A stretch of 25,402 nucleotides of DNA from Phocaeicola_A sp964444735 (GCA_964444735.1 CAYUIJ010000027.1:1-25402); one strand, 5' to 3'. Shown: positions 1-7,884, counted from the stretch's first letter. The notes: a model not told the origin generated them from the sequence alone. Numbers and translations: made by a program.

Positions 1-2
1 AC

Positions 3-95
3 AGAAAGGATAGCAAGAAGCCTTCAATCATGATTTTGAATGATGAAGCCATGACAGCGGATGGAACAGGATGGCTCCGGCAAAATGGGAGATAA
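3..95 (+). CDS. 3' end of an unidentified gene (partial)
   Basis: This frame is open from the left edge of the window to a TAA at 93-95, and the other two plus frames close quickly. The visible tail is about 30 residues ending in WLRQNGR, hydrophilic, with no motif I recognise. The gene would lie upstream of guaA in the same direction, but guaA has its own promoter. It is too short to assign a function, and it could be a chance open frame. Confidence 0.4.
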   Translation, partial: RKDSKKPSIMILNDEAMTADGTGWLRQNGR

Positions 96-166
96 AAAAG
101 GAAAATTATGAATATAGTTTATCTGCAACCAAAATTTATACACATTGTTGAGAGGACATCAATATT

Positions 167-197
167 ACAACTCAATAAGATTGGTGAAATGAGTTGT
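167..197. promoter_or_regulatory. 8-bp inverted repeat around the guaA -33 box (possible operator)
   Basis: ACAACTCA at 167-174 and TGAGTTGT at 190-197 are perfect reverse complements separated by 15 nt. The spacer contains the -33 box of the guaA promoter at 180-183. The position fits repressor binding; that role is inferred. Confidence 0.4.
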
Positions 198-211
198 TTC
201 AACTACTTTTG
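180..211 (+). promoter_or_regulatory. guaA promoter, Bacteroidetes -33/-7 type
   Basis: The -7 box is TACTTTTG at 204-211, an exact TAnnTTTG match. The -33 box is aTTG at 180-183, separated by 20 nt. Transcription would start near 218, giving a leader of about 30 nt before the ATG at 249. Confidence 0.7.
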
Positions 212-248
212 CATTCAAACATTATAGGACAATTCATAATTACACAAC

Positions 249-1772
249 ATGCAAGAAAAAATCATTATTCTTGATTTCGGTTCACAAACAACCCAGCTTA
301 TCGGACGTAGGATACGCGAAATGAACACATACTGTGAGATTCTGCCTTACAATAAGTTTCCGCACAATGACCCGTCCGTAATCGGAGTTATTCTGTCTGG
401 AAGTCCATTTTCTGTATATGATGAAAAAGCATTCAAAGTTGATTTGACTAATATACGTGGCAAATATCCTATCTTAGGTATCTGCTATGGCGCTCAATTC
501 TTGTCTTATACAAATGGAGGAAAAGTAGAGCCAGCAGGAACCCGTGAATATGGACGTGCTCATTTGACATATTTTGAAAAAGAAAACCGACTCTTCAAAG
601 ATGTCTGCGAAAACTCACAAGTTTGGATGAGTCATGGAGATACAATTACGGCCATACCAGACAATTTCAGGACTATCGCCTCAACCGAAAAAATTGCCAT
701 TGCCGCTTACCAGGTAAACAATGAAAACGTATGGGGAGTACAGTTCCATCCGGAAGTTTATCACAGTGAATACGGAACGCAAATCCTAAAGAATTTCGTA
801 GTTGGCATCTGTGGAAGCAAACAAGACTGGAACGCAGCTTCATTCGTTGAAAGTACCGTTACACAATTAAAAGAACAACTGGGCGATGACAAAGTAGTAC
901 TTGGCCTGAGTGGAGGTGTGGACTCTTCTGTAGCTGCCGTACTATTAAACAAAGCTATTGGAAAGAATCTTACCTGTATTTTTGTAGACCATGGAATGTT
1001 GCGCAAAAACGAATTTCAAAATGTACTTCATGACTATGAGTGTCTGGGATTGAATGTTATTGGAATTGATGCCAGCAAAAAATTCTTCAGTGAACTGGCC
1101 GGTGTTACCGAACCTGAGAGGAAACGTAAAATCATAGGAAAAGGCTTTATCGATGTGTTTGATGAAGAAGCTCATAAAATAAAAGACGCAAAATGGCTGG
1201 CTCAGGGAACAATTTATCCCGACTGCATTGAATCACTGTCAATAACAGGAAGTGTTATCAAAAGCCATCACAATGTAGGAGGTATTCCTGAAAAAATGAA
1301 CCTGAAGTTATGCGAACCGCTCCGTCTGCTTTTCAAAGATGAAGTACGCCGTGTAGGTTGTGAGTTAGGAATGCCTGATCATCTCATCAAAAGGCATCCT
1401 TTTCCAGGTCCTGGACTTGCAGTCCGCATCTTAGGAGATATTACCCCAGAAAAAGTGCGTACTCTGCAAGATGTTGATGATATCTTCATTCAAGAGTTGC
1501 GCAATTGGAATTTATATGACAAGGTATGGCAAGCCGGAGTTATTCTGTTGCCCGTACAAAGTGTTGGTGTAATGGGAGACGAACGTACCTACGAGCATGT
1601 TGTTGCGTTACGTGCCGTTACAAGTACCGATGCAATGACTGCTGATTGGGCAAGACTTCCATACGAATTCCTTGCCAAGGTATCCAACGATATTATCAAC
1701 AAGGTAAAAGGTGTAAACCGTGTAACCTATGATATCTCGTCAAAACCACCTAGCACAATAGAATGGGAATAA
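249..1772 (+). CDS. guaA: GMP synthase (glutamine-hydrolysing)
   Basis: This enzyme makes GMP from XMP, ATP and glutamine, the last step of guanylate synthesis in the cytoplasm. The 507-residue protein has both halves in one chain. The N-terminal class I glutamine amidotransferase carries the nucleophile C79 in GICYGAQ and the H167/E169 pair in FHPE. The ATP-pyrophosphatase domain has the P-loop SGGVDSS at 221-227. The C-terminal dimerisation domain ends in the conserved KPPSTIEWE. Length and motifs fit a complete, functional enzyme. The ATG at 249 follows a good promoter at 180-211. The gene appears monocistronic, with a probable terminator about 90 nt after the stop codon. An inverted repeat over the -33 box suggests it is regulated, possibly by purine supply; that is inference. 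Confidence 0.97.
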   Translation: MQEKIIILDFGSQTTQLIGRRIREMNTYCEILPYNKFPHNDPSVIGVILSGSPFSVYDEKAFKVDLTNIRGKYPILGICYGAQFLSYTNGGKVEPAGTREYGRAHLTYFEKENRLFKDVCENSQVWMSHGDTITAIPDNFRTIASTEKIAIAAYQVNNENVWGVQFHPEVYHSEYGTQILKNFVVGICGSKQDWNAASFVESTVTQLKEQLGDDKVVLGLSGGVDSSVAAVLLNKAIGKNLTCIFVDHGMLRKNEFQNVLHDYECLGLNVIGIDASKKFFSELAGVTEPERKRKIIGKGFIDVFDEEAHKIKDAKWLAQGTIYPDCIESLSITGSVIKSHHNVGGIPEKMNLKLCEPLRLLFKDEVRRVGCELGMPDHLIKRHPFPGPGLAVRILGDITPEKVRTLQDVDDIFIQELRNWNLYDKVWQAGVILLPVQSVGVMGDERTYEHVVALRAVTSTDAMTADWARLPYEFLAKVSNDIINKVKGVNRVTYDISSKPPSTIEWE

Positions 1773-1864
1773 TATCGATAATGAAACTATAATCTTGCGA
1801 GTCTCTCCTGAATTCACAGCCATGTTTTATAATTTAGGGACATTCAGTAAATATCAAAGACTAT

Positions 1865-1912
1865 CCGGCTGATTCATGCTCAAGCATTGCGGATCAGTCG
1901 GCTTTCTTGTAT
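1865..1912 (+). terminator. probable guaA terminator
   Basis: CCGGCTGAT at 1865-1873 pairs with ATCAGTCGG at 1893-1901 with one G-U wobble, and ATGC at 1876-1879 pairs with GCAT at 1884-1887 inside it. A moderately T-rich stretch (CTTTCTTGT) follows. It lies about 90 nt past the guaA stop codon. Confidence 0.5.
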
Positions 1913-2462
1913 CTTCAGGTATTCCCCCGCAAACAGGGTATGGCAGCCAAAACAGGAGGGAGAGTCTTTCCAGACCAAAGACAGGGCCAAGATACGGAAT
2001 GCTTCCGGAATCCGCCATGCTTTGGGCCTTGCAGAGTCTGATATTCCGGAAAAATACCGCAAGGGCTTTTATGAAAGTGAGCCCGGCAGGCTTCATTCCG
2101 TGTTTCCGTCTGGCAGTATGGCAAAATGAGCAGGCCTGTCGGAACAGCGTCCGGGCCGCAAGGGTATTTTCAGTCCTTGTGCAAAGATCGGTCTCATGGT
2201 GCTGAAGCCTGCACCGGATTCTCCGACAGGCAGCCGGCGGCACATCTCTCAATCTGTTTTTCTGTTACAAAATTATTCTTTTATGCGTAACTGTCGGAAC
2301 AAGTCCTGACTATTACACTTAATTCATTGCATTTTTCAGTTCCAAGACTGTGTCACATCTACTATTACTATGTAACCAGCCTGCTTTTCTGTTTCTTACA
2401 ATTTATCCATGACTATACTATAGCCAATGAATACCGAGCACCTATAAAAAAGAACAACACCC

Positions 2463-2494
2463 TTTATTCCCGACTGGTCATTTTCGTATATTTG
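2463..2494 (+). promoter_or_regulatory. promoter upstream of the metal cluster
   Basis: TATATTTG at 2487-2494 is an exact -7 box, with TTTA at 2463-2466 as a 3-of-4 -33 box 20 nt upstream. The predicted start near 2501 lies 34 nt before the small ORF at 2535 and about 270 nt before the first ATPase. Confidence 0.6.
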
Positions 2495-2534
2495 CAGATG
2501 TCTTTACTCACCCATTACCTGACAGATAACACAA

Positions 2535-2759
2535 ATGCATAAACCGGTACGTATGACAAAATTCAACAGGAAAACAAAAATAGCAACCGGAATAGGAATA
2601 CTTCTCCTCACCGTTGTCGCACCAAGCATTTATCATTACTTGAAACAAAAAACAACTGACTGTTATATGAAAATGAAAGCGAACGTTTCCCGAATACAGA
2701 TGCTGTTTGCAACCCGACTGCACAAAGCAGCAAGTATATTTGCAGCATCAACAGGATAA
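2535..2759 (+). CDS. possible small single-span membrane protein, unknown function
   Basis: This is a 74-residue open frame with ATGs at 2535 and 2553. A basic N-terminus (roughly residues 1-15) is followed by one hydrophobic segment, about residues 16-36 (IATGIGILLLTVVAPSIYHY), and then a basic tail with DCYMKMK. I recognise no family. It starts 34 nt after the predicted start site of the promoter at 2463-2494 and ends 11 nt before the Zn/Cd ATPase gene, so it could be the first gene of the metal operon. Against this, its last codons overlap another TATATTTG box at 2735-2742 and an inverted repeat at 2701-2732, so the stretch may be mainly a regulatory leader. Confidence 0.42.
   Translation: MHKPVRMTKFNRKTKIATGIGILLLTVVAPSIYHYLKQKTTDCYMKMKANVSRIQMLFATRLHKAASIFAASTG
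2701..2732. promoter_or_regulatory. inverted repeat upstream of the Zn/Cd ATPase (possible operator)
   Basis: TGCTGTTTG at 2701-2709 matches CAAAGCAGCA at 2723-2732 in inverted orientation with one extra G, separated by 13 nt. It abuts the TATATTTG box at 2735-2742. The position suits binding by the Fur-type regulator encoded at the end of the cluster, but the sequence is not a recognised Fur, Zur or PerR box. Confidence 0.35.
2735..2742 (+). promoter_or_regulatory. -7 box for the Zn/Cd ATPase gene
   Basis: TATATTTG is an exact TAnnTTTG match, and a start near 2749 would give a leader of about 20 nt to the ATG at 2771. The nearest TTTG (2706-2709) is 25 nt upstream, longer than the usual 19-21, so this promoter may be weak or activator-dependent. 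Confidence 0.5.
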
Positions 2760-2770
2760 ATATAACCTAT

Positions 2771-4756
2771 ATGGAAATAAATTTAAGCAAAAAGACCGAA
2801 ACTCATGCAAACGATACGTGTGCCTGCCACTCCGCATATGAATGCGGATACCGCTTCCACGAAAAGAAAAAAACCAGCGTAGAGGACTTTGTCATGCCTG
2901 CTCTCTCATTATGCCTGCTCATAGCAGGTATTGTCATGAGCTATGCCGAAACTTCATGGTTTTCCAGACAGTCAGTAAAGCCCATCTGGTTTCTCGTTGC
3001 ATTCCTGCCCGTAGGAGTGCCCGTAATACAGGGAGCTTGGGAGGCTGTCAAAAAAAAGGATTTTTTCAGTGAATTTACGTTGATGCTCATAGCCTCAATC
3101 GGAGCTTTCTGCATCGGTGAATATCCCGAAGCTGTAGCCGTAATGCTCTTTTATTCTATCGGAGATATCTTACAGCACAGAGCTGTAGACAAAGCCTCAC
3201 GCAATATCAGCTGTCTGCTCGATACACGTCCGGAAAGGGCATCGGTGCTGCGCAACGGAAATTATACGGTTATACCACCCAAAGAAGTGCGTACAGGCGA
3301 ACTGATTGAAATCAAACCGGGCGAACGCATTCCGTTAGACGGATTGCTGGCCGAAGAAGAAGCGGTTTTCGACACATCGGCCCTTACAGGAGAGAGCATG
3401 CCGCATATCATTACCAAGGGCAAGGAAGTACTGGCCGGAATGATATCAGTCGGACAGACCGTACACTTGCAGGTGATCCGTCTCTATGAAAGCAGCACAT
3501 TGGCACGTATTCTGACTTTGGTGAAAGACAGTTCTGAACGCAAAGCACCAGCCGAATTGTTTATCCGCCGCTTTGCACGCATCTATACTCCCGTCGTCAT
3601 TGCGCTGGCTCTGTGTATTATAGCCATACCTGCCCTTATAAGCCTCTTTTTGCCCGCATTTAACTATGTCTTTTCCGACTGGCTTTATCGCGGACTCGTA
3701 TTTCTGGTTATCTCCTGTCCATGCGCGCTGGTCATCAGCGTGCCATTGGGATATTTTGCCGGCATCGGTGCCGCTTCACGCGCAGGTATTCTATTCAAAG
3801 GCGGCAACTATCTCGATGCCATTACGCACGTCAGCAGCATCGCTTTCGACAAGACCGGCACACTGACTAACGGCAAGTTCCAAATAACGAACATTGAATG
3901 TGAAAACATGAGCGAAAAAGAACTGCTAAGCATCGTCACTGCCGTAGAGAACAAGAGCACGCATCCTATAGCGCAAGCCATTGTAGAATATGCCAATCAA
4001 CACGACATCGCACCCGCCCCGACAGAAACAATGCATGAGATGCCGGGATATGGAGTCGAAGCCGTGGTAAACGGAAAGAAGGTACTGGCAGGGAACATCC
4101 GTCTGATCGAAAAGGAGCATATCAGCATCCCCGAAAAGCCGCAAGCCAATACAGACACAACCGTTATTTGTATCATTGACAACAAATATGCCGGTATGCT
4201 GACCTTGTCTGACGAGCTGAAAGAAGATGCCTCAACAGCTATTATCCGCCTGAAAAATATGGGCATCAACGATCTCATTCTCTTATCGGGCGACAAGAAA
4301 GAAATTGTGGAAGAATACGCACGCCGTCTGGGAATAGAAAAAGCTTATGGTGAACTGTTGCCCGAAGAAAAAATCCGGTATGTGGAAGAAAAAGCCCACC
4401 TGCATGGACAGTCGGTAGCTTTCATCGGGGACGGGATAAACGATGCTCCCGTATTGGCACTCAGTAACATTGGCATCGCCATGGGTGGCTGTGGATCTGA
4501 CGCGGCCATTGAAAGCGCCGATGTGGTTATCCAGACCGGCAGGCTGTTGAAAGTAGCTACCGCCATACAGATAGGACGGACCGTCCGTACCATTGTGCGA
4601 CAGAACATTGTGGGAGCCATCTCCATAAAGGTCATCATCATGGCAGCCGGAGTATTGGGATATGCATCCATATGGGGAGCCGTATTTGCCGATGTAGGCG
4701 TATCCTTACTGGCAGTCCTAAATTCCGTGCATATCATGGGAAAAAAGTTTGAATAG
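2771..4756 (+). CDS. P1B-type ATPase, Zn/Cd/Pb exporter class
   Basis: This is an inner-membrane heavy-metal efflux pump of the ZntA/CadA type, 661 residues. It has the actuator motif TGES at 206-209, the ion-binding CPC at 316-318 followed by VISVPLGYFAGIG, the phosphorylated D360 in DKTGTLT, the HP dipeptide at 398-399 and the hinge GDGINDAP from 553. The penultimate helix has IKVIIM and the last has ADVGVS. This Lys/Asp pair is what marks the Zn/Cd/Pb class (P1B-2), rather than the Tyr/Asn/Ser pattern of copper pumps. Unusually, the N-terminus lacks an HMA domain. It has only a short Cys/His-rich stretch with C17, C19, H20, C25 and H30. The gene is the first ATPase of the cluster, and the copper pump starts 16 nt after its stop codon. 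Confidence 0.93.
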   Translation: MEINLSKKTETHANDTCACHSAYECGYRFHEKKKTSVEDFVMPALSLCLLIAGIVMSYAETSWFSRQSVKPIWFLVAFLPVGVPVIQGAWEAVKKKDFFSEFTLMLIASIGAFCIGEYPEAVAVMLFYSIGDILQHRAVDKASRNISCLLDTRPERASVLRNGNYTVIPPKEVRTGELIEIKPGERIPLDGLLAEEEAVFDTSALTGESMPHIITKGKEVLAGMISVGQTVHLQVIRLYESSTLARILTLVKDSSERKAPAELFIRRFARIYTPVVIALALCIIAIPALISLFLPAFNYVFSDWLYRGLVFLVISCPCALVISVPLGYFAGIGAASRAGILFKGGNYLDAITHVSSIAFDKTGTLTNGKFQITNIECENMSEKELLSIVTAVENKSTHPIAQAIVEYANQHDIAPAPTETMHEMPGYGVEAVVNGKKVLAGNIRLIEKEHISIPEKPQANTDTTVICIIDNKYAGMLTLSDELKEDASTAIIRLKNMGINDLILLSGDKKEIVEEYARRLGIEKAYGELLPEEKIRYVEEKAHLHGQSVAFIGDGINDAPVLALSNIGIAMGGCGSDAAIESADVVIQTGRLLKVATAIQIGRTVRTIVRQNIVGAISIKVIIMAAGVLGYASIWGAVFADVGVSLLAVLNSVHIMGKKFE

Positions 4757-4772
4757 ACAAAAAAACAATGAT

Positions 4773-7286
4773 ATGAACAAAATTGTGAAAAAGAAAGATA
4801 CTTACCCCATTACCGGAATGAGTTGCGCTTCGTGCGCGGCACGGGTCAATAAGGTATTGAACAGTCAGCACGGTGTATATGAGGCATGCGTAAATTATGC
4901 ATCGGCCACCGCACAAGTGATATATAATCCGGAAGAATGCTCTTCGGAAACGCTGAAAGCTGCCGTACAGAATGCAGGATATGATCTGCTGATAAATACA
5001 AATCCTACAGAAGAGTGCATAGAAGAAGAACACAAAAAAAAATATGCCGCTCTGAAACGTCAGACTTTGGGTGCCGCGTTTCTGGCAATACCCGTCATGA
5101 TACTAAGTATGTGCTGCATGGAAGCAGCACATGTGAAGTATATCGTATGGCTGCTTGCCACCTTGGTGGTTTTCGGATTCGGAGGGAGTTTCTATGCAAG
5201 TGCATGGAGACAGTTGAGACATGGCAGCTGCAACATGGATACACTGGTGGCCATCAGCACGGGAATAGCTTACCTGTTCAGCATGTTCAACTTATTCTAT
5301 CCTGATTTCTGGCTATCACGGAACATCGAACCTCACATCTACTTCGAGTCGGCCAGTGTAATCATTACTTTCATCCTATTGGGACGGCTGCTTGAAGAAC
5401 GTGCCAGGCAGAATACATCCGAAACTATCAGGAAACTGGCCGGACTACAGCCGAAGACAGTGAGTGTACTGACCAATACAGGCGAAACGGTCGTCCCCAT
5501 AGAACAAGTACGACATGGCAATATCCTCATCGTTCATCCGGGAGAACGCATTGCCGCTGATGGAACCGTTACCGATGGAGAATCGTATGTAGACGAAAGC
5601 ACGCTGACCGGAGAGCCTGTCCCAGTCTTTAAACAGGCTGGCGAAAAAGTTTATTCAGGAACCATGAACCAAAAGGGAGCATTCCGCTTCAAGGCCGACA
5701 AGACCGGACAAGACACCATGCTCGCACAAATCATACACATGGTGCAGGATGCGCAGGGAAGCAAAGCCCCTGTACAGAAACTGGCAGACAAGGTGGCCGG
5801 TGTTTTTGTTCCGGTTATCATCGGGCTGTCGGTAATTGTTCTTATACTATGGCTGGCCTTTGCCCAAGAAACCGGCCTTACACACGGTATCCTTGCCATG
5901 ATTACGGTTCTTATCATTGCCTGTCCGTGCGCATTGGGACTGGCTACTCCTACGGCACTGATCGTAGGTATAGGAAAAGGCGCCGAATACGGAATCCTAA
6001 TAAAAGACGCAACCAGTCTGGAAACGGCATGCAAGATTGATACGATAGTGCTTGACAAAACAGGCACCATTACCGAAGGACGGCCTACGGTGACCAATGA
6101 ATACTGGATCAACAGACAAAATGCCCGCCGCGATGTTCTTTACAGTCTGGAATGCCTGTCGGAACATCCGCTGGCAGAAGCTGTCACCAAAGCACTTGAA
6201 AAAGAAAAAAACATTGACATAGCTCATTTCACGAACATTCCCGGAAAAGGCATAAAAGGAACGGCCGGCAATGAAACTTACTATGCCGGCAACCTGAGTC
6301 TGATCCGCGAAAACAACATTTACATTGAAGATGCCCTGATCCGTAAGGCGGAAGACTGGGCCCAAGAAGCAAAAACGGTAATCTGGTTTGCCGACTCCAT
6401 GAAAGCCGAAGGAGTAATTGCCATTACAGACAAAATCAAGGAATCGTCTATCCGTGCCATTGAATCGCTACATAAAATGGGGATCACCCTCCATATGCTT
6501 ACCGGAGACAATTCCGCCTCAGCGACAGCTGTAGCAAAAACTGCCGGCATCAGGCACCATCAGTCGGGTATGCTTCCTCAGGATAAGGCACTCGCCATAA
6601 AACACCTCCAAGAGGAAGGACATAAAGTGGCCATGGCGGGCGATGGCATCAATGACAGTGCCGCGCTGGCACAGGCCGATCTGAGCATCGCCATGGGAAA
6701 AGGAAGTGACATTGCCATGAATACGGCAATGACAACTATCCTTTCGTCTGACCTGACAAAGATTCCAGAAGCCATACGCCTTTCGCAACTCACCTTGCGT
6801 ACCATTCACCAGAATCTGTTTTGGGCATTCGTCTACAACATTATCGCCATACCGGTAGCAGCGGGAATATTCTATCCAATCAACGGATTCCTGCTGAATC
6901 CCATGATTGGCGGAGCTGCAATGGCTTTCAGCAGCGTAAGCGTAGTTACCAACAGTCTTCGTCTGAAACGGAAAAGAATAGATTGCAGAAACAGTGAAGC
7001 ACCACATGCCGTCATAACCGAGACACCAGAAATAACCGAAAATATCAATCCACAAAAAGAAACCTGTATGAAACAAGAATTCAAAGTAGAAGGCATGATG
7101 TGCGACCACTGCCGCATGCATGTTGAAAAGGCGCTGAACAGTATGGAGGGAGTAAAAGCTACCGTTACGTTGAATCCATCAGTAGCCGTTATCGAAGCAG
7201 ACAGGAAAATCAGCGTAGAGGAACTCCAAAGCGTAATTACCGAAAGAGCGGGTGACTACATAATCGGAAACCTTAAAAACGACTGA
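4773..7286 (+). CDS. copA: Cu(I)-exporting P1B-type ATPase with an extra C-terminal HMA domain
   Basis: This copper efflux pump of the inner membrane has 837 residues. An N-terminal HMA domain has GMSCASC (C18, C21). It is followed by the membrane domain with TGEP (279-282), the CPC site at 384-386 in CPCALGLATPTA, D428 in DKTGTITEG, HP at 465-466, and GDGIND at 623-628. The last helices carry YNIIAIPVAAG and MAFSSVSVVTNSLRL, typical of Cu(I) pumps. After a polar linker of about 35 residues comes a second HMA domain (766-837) with GMMCDHC (C777, C780). The frame extends back to a TTG at 4749 inside the previous gene. I chose the ATG at 4773, which leaves a 16-nt gap and starts near the HMA domain. 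The domain beginning at M766 could also be made separately as a chaperone (see findings). Confidence 0.95.
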   Translation: MNKIVKKKDTYPITGMSCASCAARVNKVLNSQHGVYEACVNYASATAQVIYNPEECSSETLKAAVQNAGYDLLINTNPTEECIEEEHKKKYAALKRQTLGAAFLAIPVMILSMCCMEAAHVKYIVWLLATLVVFGFGGSFYASAWRQLRHGSCNMDTLVAISTGIAYLFSMFNLFYPDFWLSRNIEPHIYFESASVIITFILLGRLLEERARQNTSETIRKLAGLQPKTVSVLTNTGETVVPIEQVRHGNILIVHPGERIAADGTVTDGESYVDESTLTGEPVPVFKQAGEKVYSGTMNQKGAFRFKADKTGQDTMLAQIIHMVQDAQGSKAPVQKLADKVAGVFVPVIIGLSVIVLILWLAFAQETGLTHGILAMITVLIIACPCALGLATPTALIVGIGKGAEYGILIKDATSLETACKIDTIVLDKTGTITEGRPTVTNEYWINRQNARRDVLYSLECLSEHPLAEAVTKALEKEKNIDIAHFTNIPGKGIKGTAGNETYYAGNLSLIRENNIYIEDALIRKAEDWAQEAKTVIWFADSMKAEGVIAITDKIKESSIRAIESLHKMGITLHMLTGDNSASATAVAKTAGIRHHQSGMLPQDKALAIKHLQEEGHKVAMAGDGINDSAALAQADLSIAMGKGSDIAMNTAMTTILSSDLTKIPEAIRLSQLTLRTIHQNLFWAFVYNIIAIPVAAGIFYPINGFLLNPMIGGAAMAFSSVSVVTNSLRLKRKRIDCRNSEAPHAVITETPEITENINPQKETCMKQEFKVEGMMCDHCRMHVEKALNSMEGVKATVTLNPSVAVIEADRKISVEELQSVITERAGDYIIGNLKND

Positions 7287-7308
7287 TTAACCCAAAAACG
7301 TCACTCAC

Positions 7309-7749
7309 ATGAATACAGACGTTGAAAGCAGAATTCTGGAGCGAAAAGGAGTAAAGCCTACTTCAAACCGCATCCTCGTATTGCGAACCTTGCTTGCCTC
7401 TATTCAACCGATCTCACTCCCCGAACTGGAAGACGCCATGCCCACGATGGACAAATCGAGCATATTCCGGGTATTGATCCTGTTCGTAGAACATCATATT
7501 GCTCATGCACTTGAAGACGGAAGCGGCATGCTGAAATATGAAATATGTGACGGAGAAAACCAATGTACGCTTAATGACATGCACACCCATTTTTATTGCG
7601 AAGCATGTCATCAGACGTTTTGCTTCAAAACAATCCATATTCCGGGAATAGATCTTCCCGAAGGCTTCACCATGCATTCCATCAACTATGTAGTGAAAGG
7701 AATATGCCCCAAATGCGTAAAAAAGCCATCACTCAAAAGCAATGACTGA
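7309..7749 (+). CDS. Fur-family metal-responsive regulator
   Basis: This 146-residue protein has the Fur layout. The N-terminal winged helix (about 10-80) includes KPTSNRILVLRTLL and the recognition region MDKSSIFRVLILF. The C-terminal part has the metal/dimerisation features: the His-rich MHTHFYCEAC and two Cys pairs, C97/C100 and C133/C136, that would hold the structural zinc seen in Fur, Zur and PerR proteins. It starts 22 nt after the copper pump gene, so it is probably co-transcribed. By context I infer that it controls the two metal exporters. Zur-like, PerR-like and other sensor types cannot be told apart from sequence alone. Fur regulators beside exporters are less usual than ArsR, MerR or CsoR proteins. 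Confidence 0.88.
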   Translation: MNTDVESRILERKGVKPTSNRILVLRTLLASIQPISLPELEDAMPTMDKSSIFRVLILFVEHHIAHALEDGSGMLKYEICDGENQCTLNDMHTHFYCEACHQTFCFKTIHIPGIDLPEGFTMHSINYVVKGICPKCVKKPSLKSND

Positions 7750-7760
7750 AACCTATTCAC

Positions 7761-7880
7761 AAAATAAAAAAGGCTCTGAACTCACATCGCGTGAGTAATC
7801 AGAGCCATACATATCCATGAAAAAGAAAGCGAAAAAACTGTTTCTGACTCCTGAACTTATATTTATCATCTTAATACAAA
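7761..7880 (-). ncRNA. candidate small RNA of about 115-120 nt
   Basis: On the minus strand a promoter (-33 gTTG at 7915-7912, 19 nt, -7 TATATTTG at 7892-7885) predicts a start near 7878. About 70 nt downstream is a strong terminator hairpin (7806-7772) followed by TTTTTT near 7771-7766. No credible gene fits: a 38-codon frame from an ATG at 7869 closes only at 7753, beyond the terminator tail. The RNA would lie between the fur-like gene and the cupin gene. It could also be a regulated leader whose gene has been lost, or the promoter could be spurious and the hairpin simply the cupin terminator. Confidence 0.5.
7766..7806 (-). terminator. strong intrinsic terminator (minus strand)
   Basis: GGCTCTGA at 7772-7779 pairs with TCAGAGCC at 7799-7806, and CTCAC at 7781-7785 pairs with GTGAG at 7791-7795. 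Read on the minus strand the hairpin is followed at once by a T run (7771-7766), which is the intrinsic-terminator form. It would end the candidate sRNA and any read-through from the cupin gene. On the plus strand no T run follows. Confidence 0.8.
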
Positions 7881-7884
7881 TGCG

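Larger units (their letters stand above)
1773..2534. other. gene-poor spacer between guaA and the metal cluster
   Basis: The first part holds the guaA 3' end and terminator. From about 1905 to 2250 the sequence is visibly richer in G and C than the flanks and is open in several overlapping frames on both strands. The translations are rich in Arg, Cys, Ser and Pro, match nothing I know and have no consistent start signal, so I do not call genes. From 2250 to 2480 it becomes AT-rich. The promoter at 2463-2494 is the only confident signal. Confidence 0.6.

Noticed and set aside
1854..2252. Overlapping open frames on both strands (up to 132 residues).
   Set aside because: Translations are Arg/Cys/Pro-rich, without motifs, promoter or start signals. 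The openness follows from high GC content.
2413..2423. CTATACTATAG palindrome.
   Set aside because: Only 5 bp per arm in AT-rich DNA, upstream of the promoter and easily due to chance.
4749..4772. TTG start for the copper pump, eight residues further upstream.
   Set aside because: It would overlap the previous gene by 8 nt; the ATG at 4773 is better placed and retains the whole HMA domain.
7753..7869. 38-codon frame in the sRNA region.
   Set aside because: Its stop codon lies beyond the transcription terminator, so the message would be cut short.
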